Source of the DNA: Sphingomonas sp. Leaf357 | GTDB taxonomy: Bacteria > Pseudomonadota > Alphaproteobacteria > Sphingomonadales > Sphingomonadaceae | Assembly (NCBI RefSeq): GCF_001423845.1 | Contig: NZ_LMPM01000003.1 | Location: 1-64,000 of the forward strand | DNA: 64,000 nucleotides | Reading direction: 5' to 3' | Shown here: positions 18,461 through 25,733 of the stretch, one piece after another | Layout of the letters: the number at the start of each line of letters is the position of its first letter | Numbering within the stretch: position 1 is the first letter of the stretch | The notes under the pieces: generated by a model | The model's input: only the letters and a program-made list of their open reading frames with translations | Told to the model about the DNA's origin: nothing | Database searches by the model: none | Translations under genes and position numbers: made by a program

Positions 18461-18784
18461 TCAGCAACCGTTGCGGCGGTTCTGAGCCGAATCGTGCTTC
18501 TTGTCGAGGTGACGGCCGAGCAGACCACCACCGACGGCACCGGCGATCGTGCCCACGGTTCCACCGCCGAGCACGTTGCCGAGCACGCCGCCGCCGGCTG
18601 CACCGGCGATCGCGCCGGTCGTGCCGCTGCTCTTCTTGCAGCGATAGTAAGAGCGGTGATAGCGGCCATCCTTGCCCTTATAGGTGCGGTATTCGCGCGA
18701 CTGAGCGGACGCGGCGGTCGGTGCGACGACCATCGGCGGAGCGGCGACGGCGACCATCAGGGCAGCGGCTAGGATCTTTTTCAT
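18461..18784 (-). CDS. Glycine-zipper 2TM domain envelope protein
   Basis: 107 residues from ATG 18784 with an AGGAGA ribosome site. A signal peptide (KKILAAALMVAVAAPP, cleavage near ASAQS) is followed by a basic, tyrosine-rich stretch and a glycine-zipper region made of two similar halves (GAIAGAAGGGVLGNVLGG and GTIAGAVGGGLLGRHL). This is the pattern of 17 kDa surface-antigen-like/glycine-zipper 2TM proteins of the outer envelope. It ends in a short Lys/Arg/Cys tail. It is a lone gene placed between hpnJ and hpnK on the opposite strand; a link to hopanoids is positional only. Confidence 0.8.
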   Translation of the reverse strand: MKKILAAALMVAVAAPPMVVAPTAASAQSREYRTYKGKDGRYHRSYYRCKKSSGTTGAIAGAAGGGVLGNVLGGGTVGTIAGAVGGGLLGRHLDKKHDSAQNRRNGC

Positions 18785-18906
18785 GCGGGTTCTCCTGGGT
18801 AATGTGCCCTTATAATACCCATCGGCGCTGATTGTTTCATGAACGGATCGTTTAACCGAGGGCAAGGTTTCGGCCGCGCCCCGAATTTCAATGCTAAGGC
18901 CCAGAT

Positions 18907-19737
18907 ATGGCGGATTTTTCCAACCCGGCACGCGGCCTGATCGTCACCGCGGATGATTTCGGCGCGTCGCTTGCCGTCAACGAGGCGGTCGAACAGGCGC
19001 ATCGCGGCGGCATCCTGACCGCCGCGAGCCTGATGGTTTCCGGCAACGCCGCCGCCGACGGCGTCGCGCGGGCGAAGGCCATGCCTGCGTTGGGTGTCGG
19101 CCTGCATCTCGTGCTGGTGGAGGGGCGGCCCACCCTGCCCCCCGAACGGCTTCCCGATCTGGTCGATGCCAGCGGGAATTTCAGTGCGAACATGGTCCGC
19201 ACCGCGTTTGCCATCGCACTGAAGCCCGCCGCCCGCCGCCAGCTTCGCGCCGAGATCGACGCACAATTCGCCGCCTTCGCCGCGACCGGCCTGCCGCTCG
19301 ATCACGTCAATGCGCACAAGCATTTCCATCTCCACCCGATGATCGCGTCCGCCGTGATCGAGATCGGCCGGAGCTACGGCATGACGTCGGTCCGCGCGCC
19401 GATCGAGCGCGGCACGCCGGGATTGGAATATTGGTGGGCGACCCGCCTGCAACGCCGCCTGCGCCGCGAGGGGATGCTGGTGCCCGATCAGGTCGTCGGT
19501 CTCGCCTGGACCGGTGCGTTCGATTCCGATCGGATGCGCGCTGCGCTGGCCGAATTGCCGCCAGGGCTGACCGAAATCTACACCCACCCCGCGACCGATG
19601 ATGTCTGGCCGGGTTCCGCGCCCGGTTATCGGTACCGCGACGAACTCGTCGCGCTCAAGGACGATCTTGCGAAGGCCACAATCGTGCGCGATGGAGTTTC
19701 GCATGGCAACTTCTCTCACTTCGCGCCGGCATCCTGA
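18907..19737 (+). CDS. hpnK: HpnK, YdjC/ChbG-type hopanoid deacetylase
   Basis: 276 residues. The YdjC/ChbG carbohydrate-deacetylase fold is marked by VTADDFGAS (metal Asp at 16-17) and the histidine cluster DHVNAHKHFHLHP at 132-144. A late YTHPATDD segment completes the site. HpnK removes acetyl from the N-acetylglucosaminyl hopanoid made by HpnI. The start has an AAGG ribosome site. The gene's last 35 bp overlap the ferritin-like gene, and hpnL follows that, so hpnK-ferritin-hpnL looks like one unit. Confidence 0.93.
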   Translation: MADFSNPARGLIVTADDFGASLAVNEAVEQAHRGGILTAASLMVSGNAAADGVARAKAMPALGVGLHLVLVEGRPTLPPERLPDLVDASGNFSANMVRTAFAIALKPAARRQLRAEIDAQFAAFAATGLPLDHVNAHKHFHLHPMIASAVIEIGRSYGMTSVRAPIERGTPGLEYWWATRLQRRLRREGMLVPDQVVGLAWTGAFDSDRMRAALAELPPGLTEIYTHPATDDVWPGSAPGYRYRDELVALKDDLAKATIVRDGVSHGNFSHFAPAS

Positions 19738-20644
19738 TCTCGAACCGCTGGCGATCTCGCCGCCGAGCTTCGAAGCCCCGCCGCCGCCCGAACGCCCGAT
19801 CCGGCTGGGGTCGCCCGAACATCGCAGCCTGCTGTCGCGCATGATGCTCGATTCGCACGATGCCTATCGGCCCGCGCTGATCCACTGGCCCAAGCTGGAC
19901 GACGAGACCCGCAACCGCATCGTCAGCCTGCCGATCTGGGACATCGCGGTGCAGACCGAGGGCCGCGCGTCGATGAACGTGAAGACGTTCAACGAATCGA
20001 TCGACGATCCCCTGCTGCACGAGGCGATCGGGATGAACGCCTATGAGGAACGCCGCCACAAGATCGTCCTCGCCGACATGGTGCAGGCTTACGGCATCGA
20101 GCTCGAACCCGAGCCCGCGTACGTGCGCCCGCGCGACCCCGAATTCGCCTTCATGCGCACCGGTTATTCGGAATGCATCGACAGCTTCTTCGGCTTCGGC
20201 CTGTTCAAGATCGCCAAGGATACCGGTTTCTTCCCCGACGAGCTGATCGACACGTTCGAGCCGGTGATGCGCGAGGAAGGGCGGCACATATTGTTCTTCG
20301 TCAATTGGGTCGCGTGGTGGCGCCGCACGATGCCGTGGTGGCGCCGGCCCTATTTCGAGGCGAAGGTGCTCGTCGTCTGGCTGTTCCTGATCGGAGAGCG
20401 GATCAGCATGGCCAAGGGCATGGGCAAGGACAATACCAAGGCGCAGGAGAACAATTTCACGCTCAACGGCTCGAAGGAGCTGGGCGTCGAAGTGACGTTT
20501 CCGGAACTGGCGCGCATCTGTCTGGCCGAGAACGACCGGCGGCTGGCACCGTATGACCAGCGCTTGATCCGCCCGAAATTCGTCCCGGCGATGATGCGGC
20601 TGGCGTTGCGCTTCGCGGGCACGCCCAAGGGAGCCACAGCCTGA
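19703..20644 (+). CDS. Ferritin-like (di-iron type) protein of the hopanoid cluster
   Basis: 313 residues from ATG 19703, chosen because it has a GGAG ribosome site and gives a short overlap with hpnK; longer starts run inside hpnK. Two ExxH motifs, E116-R-R-H119 (YEERRHK) and E192-G-R-H195 (REEGRHI), lie in predicted helices, with an acidic residue between them (SECIDSF near 157). This is the pattern of a carboxylate-bridged di-iron four-helix protein. A hydrophobic stretch near residues 240-256 (EAKVLVVWLFLIGERI) suggests membrane association. The substrate is unknown. Its position between hpnK and hpnL suggests a role in hopanoid oxidation or modification; that is inference. Confidence 0.75.
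   Translation: MATSLTSRRHPDLEPLAISPPSFEAPPPPERPIRLGSPEHRSLLSRMMLDSHDAYRPALIHWPKLDDETRNRIVSLPIWDIAVQTEGRASMNVKTFNESIDDPLLHEAIGMNAYEERRHKIVLADMVQAYGIELEPEPAYVRPRDPEFAFMRTGYSECIDSFFGFGLFKIAKDTGFFPDELIDTFEPVMREEGRHILFFVNWVAWWRRTMPWWRRPYFEAKVLVVWLFLIGERISMAKGMGKDNTKAQENNFTLNGSKELGVEVTFPELARICLAENDRRLAPYDQRLIRPKFVPAMMRLALRFAGTPKGATA
20627..20643 (+). promoter_or_regulatory. Shine-Dalgarno and CTG start that set the hpnL start
   Basis: AAGGGAG at 20627-20633 is followed after 7 bases by CTG at 20641-20643, whose CTGA overlaps the preceding stop. No ATG or GTG start is available in the hpnL frame at this point, and the TTG at 20668 lacks a comparable site. Confidence 0.55.
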
Positions 20645-21624
20645 GCGGATATGCCCGCGTCGGCATATTGCTGGCGACGTTGGCGGGTCTGGCGGCGGCG
20701 ATCTGGGCGTTCGGGTCGGCCGGCTTCGCCAACGTGCTGGCGGCGACCGCCCGCGTCGGGCCGGGCGGTTTCGTGGCGTTCTGCGTGTATTCGCTCGCGG
20801 GGTTTGTACCCCTGGGTGCGGCGTGGCTGGTGGCGGCACCGGGCGAACCTGCATCGCGGGTCTGGCTGTTCAGCTGGGCGCGCGTGCTGCGCGAGGCGGT
20901 GTCGGATCTGCTGCCCTTCTCGCAGATCGGCGGGATCGTGATCGGTACGCGATCGCTGCTGCACGCCGGGATCGCGCCGACCCGGGTCTATGCCTCGCTG
21001 GTCGTGGACATGACGACCGAGATGGCGGCGCAACTCGTCTTTACGTTGTTCGGTCTGTCGCTGATGGCGTCGATCCTGATGGGCAGTTCCGCCGCCGCGT
21101 TGCGCCCGATGATCTTTGGCGGCACCGCGGCGATGATCGCGGTGATGATCCTGTTCTTCGTTGCGCAGCGCCCGGCGCTGATGCTGGCGGAGCGGATCGC
21201 GGGACATTTCCTGCCGGGATCGGCGGCGACGATGGCCGGCCTGCTCGATACGTTGCGCGCGACCTATGCCACGCGAAGTCGGGTGATCGCGGCCTTCGCC
21301 TTCAATCTGGTCGGCTGGGTCGCCAGCGCATTCGGCGCGTGGCTGGTCCTGCACCTGATGGGCGCGGACGTTTCGGTCTGGTCGGCGCTGTCGCTGGAAA
21401 GCCTGATCTTCACGTTGCGCAGCGTCGCCTTTTTTATCCCCGCCGCGATCGGCGTGCAGGAGGCGACCTATGCGCTGGCCGCGCCCTTGTTCGGATTGCC
21501 GGCGGAAATGGCACTGGCGCTGTCGCTGGTGAAGCGCGCGCGGGAATTGGCGATCGGGCTGCCTACGCTGGTGATCTGGCAGGCGCGCGAGGCGAAGGCG
21601 GTGGTGGCGGCGCGGTTGCGGTAG
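20641..21624 (+). CDS. hpnL: HpnL, hopanoid-associated integral membrane protein (UPF0104-like)
   Basis: About 327 residues if translation begins at the unusual CTG 20641; TTG 20668 is the fallback and would cut into the first membrane helix. The protein has 6-8 hydrophobic segments, starting with GILLATLAGLAAAIWAF. It shows the lysylphosphatidylglycerol-synthase-like TM family pattern, for example LPFSQIGGIVIGTRSL and FFIPAAIGVQEATYALAAPLFG. HpnL is conserved in hopanoid clusters with no proven activity. It overlaps the ferritin-like gene by 4 bp and is the last gene of the locus. Confidence 0.85.
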   Translation: MSGYARVGILLATLAGLAAAIWAFGSAGFANVLAATARVGPGGFVAFCVYSLAGFVPLGAAWLVAAPGEPASRVWLFSWARVLREAVSDLLPFSQIGGIVIGTRSLLHAGIAPTRVYASLVVDMTTEMAAQLVFTLFGLSLMASILMGSSAAALRPMIFGGTAAMIAVMILFFVAQRPALMLAERIAGHFLPGSAATMAGLLDTLRATYATRSRVIAAFAFNLVGWVASAFGAWLVLHLMGADVSVWSALSLESLIFTLRSVAFFIPAAIGVQEATYALAAPLFGLPAEMALALSLVKRARELAIGLPTLVIWQAREAKAVVAARLR

Positions 21625-21644
21625 ATAGATCGACTTAAATATCA

Positions 21645-21748
21645 TCACCCCGGACTTGTTCCGGGGTCCACTGTGCCGCGAACCCAGCGCAAAAATCATC
21701 TAACTTGAACCAAGTCGCTTGGTGGACCCCGGAACAAGTCCGGGGTGA
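21645..21748. repeat. Palindromic repeat family A, copy 1
   Basis: Perfect 27 bp inverted arms (starting TCACCCCGGACTTGTTCCGG) flank a 50 bp spacer. The element sits between hpnL and the ABC-F gene, which converge. Other copies are at 24374, 39098 (with a gene inside), 46987 and 53252. Confidence 0.92.
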
Positions 21749-21759
21749 CGAAGGCTAGA

Positions 21760-23622
21760 TCAACCCGCCCCCTCCACCGCCTCGCTCGCCTCCAGCCAGG
21801 CCGCCTCCGCCGCCTCCAGCTTCGCCGCAGCCTCGGCGCGCCGCTTGGAAAGTTCGCCCATCGACAGCTTCTTCAGATAGCTTTCCGCCTTGGATGGGTC
21901 GAACATCGCCTGATCGAGCGCACGCACCTCGGCGGTGAGCTTCACCGTCTTGCCCTCGGCATCCTGCGCCGCCTTGCGCAGGTCCGACACCTTCTCGCGC
22001 GCGGCGGCGGCGGCCTTCTTGTCCTTCTTGCCGAACTTCTGGCCATCCGCCTTGGGCTGGTTCTTCCCCAGGATGAAGTCGGTGTAATCCTCCAGACTGC
22101 CGCCATATTCGTTGGCCTGCCCGGCATCGACCAGCACCAGCCGGTCGGCGGTCAGCTCGATCATGTGCCGGTCATGGCTGACGATCACCACCGCGCCGCT
22201 ATAGGCATTGAGCGCCTGCACCAGCGCCTCGCGCGCGTCGACGTCCAGATGGTTGGTTGGCTCGTCGAGGATCAGCATGTGCGGCGCATCGCGCGTGATC
22301 AGCGCGAGCGCGAGGCGGGCACGTTCGCCGCCGGACAGCTTGCCGACCTTCGTCGTCGCCTTCTCGCCCGAAAAGCCGAACCGCCCGAGCTGACCGCGTA
22401 CCGCCGCCGGCGTCTTGCCCTTCATCAGATGGGTCATGTGTTCGAGCGGTGTATCCTCGGTATCGAGTTCCTCGACCTGATACTGCGTGAAATATCCGAC
22501 GCGCATCTTGCCAGAGACGGAGATCTCGCCGTCCATCGGCGTCAGTTGCGCTGCGAGCAGGCGCGCGAGCGTCGTTTTGCCATTGCCGTTGCGACCCAGC
22601 AGCGCGACGCGATCGTCGGGATCGAGCCGCAGGTTGAGGCGCTGCAGGATCGGCTTGCCCGCCGTGTAGCCGACACTGGCCATGTCGAGCGTGACGAGCG
22701 GTGGGCGCAGTTCCTCGGGCGATGGGAAGTCGAACGACAGCGTCGGATCCTCGGCCATCGACGCGATCGGCTGCATCTTCGCAAGCATCTTCTGGCGCGA
22801 CTGGGCCTGCTTCGCGGTCGAGGCGCGGGCGGAATTCTTGGCGATATATTCCTGGAGCTTGGCGCGCTGCGCGTCCTGCGAGGCCTTCGCTGCCGCCAGC
22901 TGCGCGGCGCGTTCGGCGCGCTGGCGTTCGAACGAATCGTAGCCGCCGGTGTAGAGGAACACCTTGCCGCCCTCGAGATGCAGGATGTTGTCCACGACGT
23001 TGTTGAGCAGATCGCGTTCGTGACTGATGATCACGATCATGTTCGGATAGGCCTTGAGGAAATTCTCCAGCCACAGCGTCGCTTCGAGATCGAGATGGTT
23101 CGAAGGCTCGTCGAGCAGCAGCAGGTCTGGCTCGGAGAACAACAACGCCGCCAGCGCGACGCGCATCTTCCAGCCACCCGAATAGCTGTCGAGCGGACGG
23201 TTCTGCATCTCTTCGTCGAAGCCCAGGCCGACCAGGATGCTCGCGGCACGCGCAGGCGCGGTATAGGCGTCGATCGCCATCAGGCGCTCGTAGACCTCGC
23301 CCAGACGATCGGGGTCCTCGCACGTCTCGCTCTCGATCAGCAGCGTGGCGCGCTCCTTGTCGGCTTCCAGCACCGTTTCGATCGGCGTGGTCTGGCCGTG
23401 CGGCGCTTCCTGCTGGAGATAGCCGATGCGCGTCTTCTTTGGCATCTCGATCTCGCCGTCGTCCGGCTCGAGCTGTCCGATCATCACCTTCATCAGCGTG
23501 GATTTGCCCGCGCCGTTGCGCCCGATCAGCCCGACGCGGCTCTTGGGCGGCAGAGACGCGCTCGCGCGGTCGAGGATCATGCGGCCGCCAAGCCGCACCG
23601 TGATACCATTGATATTCAGCAT
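21760..23622 (-). CDS. ABC-F family ATP-binding protein
   Basis: 620 residues from ATG 23622 (MLNINGITVRLGG). It has two ABC cassettes and no membrane domain. Walker A motifs are GRNGAGKST and GRNGNGKTT, signatures are SGGWKMRVALA and SGGERARLALA, and Walker B motifs are LLLLDEPSNHLD and LILDEPTNHLD. A charged linker with a coiled-coil-like stretch (residues ~240-300) separates the cassettes, and a Lys/Ala-rich C-terminal coiled coil follows. This is the YheS/Uup type of ABC-F protein, which acts on ribosomes or DNA rather than in transport. It stands alone, divergent from the GreA-like gene. Confidence 0.9.
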   Translation of the reverse strand: MLNINGITVRLGGRMILDRASASLPPKSRVGLIGRNGAGKSTLMKVMIGQLEPDDGEIEMPKKTRIGYLQQEAPHGQTTPIETVLEADKERATLLIESETCEDPDRLGEVYERLMAIDAYTAPARAASILVGLGFDEEMQNRPLDSYSGGWKMRVALAALLFSEPDLLLLDEPSNHLDLEATLWLENFLKAYPNMIVIISHERDLLNNVVDNILHLEGGKVFLYTGGYDSFERQRAERAAQLAAAKASQDAQRAKLQEYIAKNSARASTAKQAQSRQKMLAKMQPIASMAEDPTLSFDFPSPEELRPPLVTLDMASVGYTAGKPILQRLNLRLDPDDRVALLGRNGNGKTTLARLLAAQLTPMDGEISVSGKMRVGYFTQYQVEELDTEDTPLEHMTHLMKGKTPAAVRGQLGRFGFSGEKATTKVGKLSGGERARLALALITRDAPHMLILDEPTNHLDVDAREALVQALNAYSGAVVIVSHDRHMIELTADRLVLVDAGQANEYGGSLEDYTDFILGKNQPKADGQKFGKKDKKAAAAAREKVSDLRKAAQDAEGKTVKLTAEVRALDQAMFDPSKAESYLKKLSMGELSKRRAEAAAKLEAAEAAWLEASEAVEGAG

Positions 23623-23700
23623 GGCGAGCGCCCCTAGCACAGGGTGCGGCTTGCCCCAAGGGGCGGAGATGTGCGTTAGGGCGGTTATGAGGAAAGCATC

Positions 23701-24168
23701 ATGAGCGTCGCGTTCCGCCGCGAGAGCGACGAGGAACATCTGGAGCCGAAGTTCGAACGGCCGATCGCGCCCGGGCCGAATCTGGTGACGGCGCGCGGCC
23801 TGAAACTGCTGGACGAAAAGGTCGCCGAGATCGAGGCGGCGGTGGCGGCGGAGGCCGACACCGTGGCGCGCGACGCCCTGAAGCGGGACCTACGCTATTG
23901 GCATACGCGCCAGACCACGGCGGAGGTCGCACCGACGCCGGAGGTCGGCACGGTCGGGATCGGATCGCGCGTGACGGTGCGGATGAACAAGGCGGAGCGC
24001 ATCGTGGAGATCGTCGGCGGTGACGAAGCCGATCCGGCAACCGGCCGGGTGGGGTTCCAGGCCCCGCTCGCACAGGCGCTGATCGGCGGCGAGATCGGCG
24101 AGCGCGTGGAATTCAACGGTGTCGAGGATGCGATCAAGATCCTCGCGATATCGCCACAGGAGGATTGA
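23701..24168 (+). CDS. GreA/GreB family transcription elongation factor
   Basis: 155 residues. The N-terminal half is a Gre-type coiled coil (LVTARGLKLLDEKVAEIEAAV). The C-terminal half is the FKBP-like Gre domain, ending GGEIGERVEFNG. Gre factors stimulate cleavage of backtracked RNA by RNA polymerase. The protein begins with an extra ~25 residue acidic/basic stretch before the coiled coil, and the tip acidic residues are not obvious, so it may be a GreB-like paralogue rather than the main GreA. It is followed after 2 bp by a small gene with its own AGGAGG site. Confidence 0.85.
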   Translation: MSVAFRRESDEEHLEPKFERPIAPGPNLVTARGLKLLDEKVAEIEAAVAAEADTVARDALKRDLRYWHTRQTTAEVAPTPEVGTVGIGSRVTVRMNKAERIVEIVGGDEADPATGRVGFQAPLAQALIGGEIGERVEFNGVEDAIKILAISPQED

Positions 24169-24170
24169 TC

Positions 24171-24350
24171 ATGGCCGAGACCTTCGCCCGCCACCGCCAG
24201 CCCTGGAAACAGGACGAGGTTCAGAAACTGCACACGCTCGCGAAGAAGGGCATGGGCCTGAAGGCGATCGCCAAGGCGCTGACCCGTACCGAAGAATCGG
24301 TGAAGGACAAGGCCAAGGAAGACGGGCTGAACATCGCGAAATTGCGGTAG
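24171..24350 (+). CDS. Small basic helical protein (59 aa)
   Basis: The start is ATG 24171, with a perfect AGGAGG ribosome site 7 bases upstream. The 59 residues are rich in Lys and form a helix-turn-helix-like pattern (WKQDEVQKLHTLAKKGMGLKAIAKALTRTEESVKDKAKE), similar in spacing to SANT/Myb-like or sigma region 4 helices. It may bind nucleic acid. It follows the GreA/GreB-type gene by 2 bp and is likely co-translated with it. I do not recognise a named family. Confidence 0.7.
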   Translation: MAETFARHRQPWKQDEVQKLHTLAKKGMGLKAIAKALTRTEESVKDKAKEDGLNIAKLR

Positions 24351-24373
24351 GGCATCCACTTCTTCCCCCCGAT

Positions 24374-24469
24374 CGTCACCCCGGACTTGTTCCGGGGTCC
24401 ACCGTGCCGCAAACGCAATGCCTGATGTCCTTTTGGCACAGTGGACCCCGAACCAAGTCCGGGGTGACG
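24374..24469. repeat. Palindromic repeat family A, copy 2
   Basis: Arms of 29 bp (CGTCACCCCGGACTTG... and ...CAAGTCCGGGGTGACG) with two differences between them flank a 38 bp spacer. It lies between the 59 aa gene and the BaiN-like gene. Confidence 0.9.
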
Positions 24470-24485
24470 ATTAAATGGGTGAGCC

Positions 24486-25667
24486 GTGCCTCAAAACCTT
24501 CCTTACGACGCGATCATCCTCGGCGCTGGTGCCGCAGGCCTGATGTGCGCCGCCGTTGCCGGGCAACGGGGCCGGCGCGTGCTTCTGGTCGACCACGCCG
24601 ATCAGCCGGGCAAGAAGATCCTCATCTCCGGCGGCGGGCGGTGCAACTTCACCAACATCCACACCGCGCCCGATCGCTATCTCTCCGCCAATCCGCATTT
24701 CGCCAAGTCCGCGCTCGGCCGCTATACCGCGCAGGATTTCATCGGTCTCGTCGATCGCCACCGCATTGCATGGCACGAAAAGACGCTCGGCCAGCTGTTC
24801 TGCGATGGATCCGCCAGGCAGATCGTCGGCATGCTGCTGGACGAGTGCGACCGGGGGGATGTCGACCATTCCCTCACCCGACCCATCACCGCGATCGAGC
24901 ACGCCGATGGCCTGTTCCGTGTCAAGATCGGCACCCGCGAAGCCACCGCCACCTCGCTCGTCCTCGCCACCGGCGGGCCATCGATCCCCAAGATGGGCGC
25001 GACCGGGTTCGCGTATGACATCGCCCGCAGGTTCGGCCTGACGATCGTCGAGCCACGCCCCGCCCTCGTTCCGCTCACGCTCGGTGGCGACGAGACCCTG
25101 TTCCGATCGCTGTCGGGCGTCGCGACCGAAATCGTCGCCAAATGCGGCAAGACCGCCTTTCGCGAGGCCGCGCTCTTTACCCACAAGGGCTTGTCCGGCC
25201 CCGCCATCCTGCAAATTTCCAGCTATTGGCGATCGGGTCAGCAGGTCGGGATCGATTTCCTCCCCGGCCACGACACCGGCTGGCTCGCCGCCGCGAAGCG
25301 CGCCCGGCCGCGCGGGCAGTTCGGTGCCGCCCTGGCCTCCGCCCTCCCCGCCCGCCTCGCCGAGACGTTGGCCGAGCGGCTTGCAATTTCGGGCGAGTTG
25401 CACAACATCAAGGATGCCCAACTGGCAGAAGCGGAACGCCGCCTGTCCGACTGGCTTTTCTCCCCCAACGGCACCGAAGGCTATGCGAAAGCCGAGGTGA
25501 CAGCGGGCGGAATCAGCACCGCAGACCTGTCATCGCAAACAATGCAAGCCAAACGCGTACAAAACCTGTATGCGGTCGGCGAAGCGGTCGATGTCACAGG
25601 GTGGCTGGGCGGCTACAACTTTCAATGGGCATGGGCGAGCGGATGGGCCGCGGGCCAGTCCATCTGA
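24486..25667 (+). CDS. BaiN/HI0933-like flavoprotein (NAD(P)/FAD oxidoreductase)
   Basis: 393 residues from GTG 24486. The N-terminal FAD fold is AIILGAGAAGLMCAAVAGQRG. It is followed by the family hallmark KKILISGGGRCNFTN, ATGGPSIPKMGATGFAYDIA, and the C-terminal AVGEAVDVTGWLGGYNFQWAWASG that closes over the flavin. These match the HI0933/YhiN (BaiN, RdsA) family of flavin oxidoreductases, whose substrates are mostly unknown. The start lies 16 bp after a family A repeat. It is monocistronic or loosely linked to the following helicase. Confidence 0.9.
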   Translation: MPQNLPYDAIILGAGAAGLMCAAVAGQRGRRVLLVDHADQPGKKILISGGGRCNFTNIHTAPDRYLSANPHFAKSALGRYTAQDFIGLVDRHRIAWHEKTLGQLFCDGSARQIVGMLLDECDRGDVDHSLTRPITAIEHADGLFRVKIGTREATATSLVLATGGPSIPKMGATGFAYDIARRFGLTIVEPRPALVPLTLGGDETLFRSLSGVATEIVAKCGKTAFREAALFTHKGLSGPAILQISSYWRSGQQVGIDFLPGHDTGWLAAAKRARPRGQFGAALASALPARLAETLAERLAISGELHNIKDAQLAEAERRLSDWLFSPNGTEGYAKAEVTAGGISTADLSSQTMQAKRVQNLYAVGEAVDVTGWLGGYNFQWAWASGWAAGQSI

Positions 25668-25733
25668 CAGCCTGACAACCCCGATGCGCGACATGCCGTG
25701 GTGGTGCCGCATCCTAATTGATTTGAGAGATTC

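Noticed and set aside
18461-18931. Longer start at 18931 for the glycine-zipper protein
   Set aside because: ATG 18784 has AGGAGA and begins a clear signal peptide. The longer form would bury it and overlap the hpnK promoter region.
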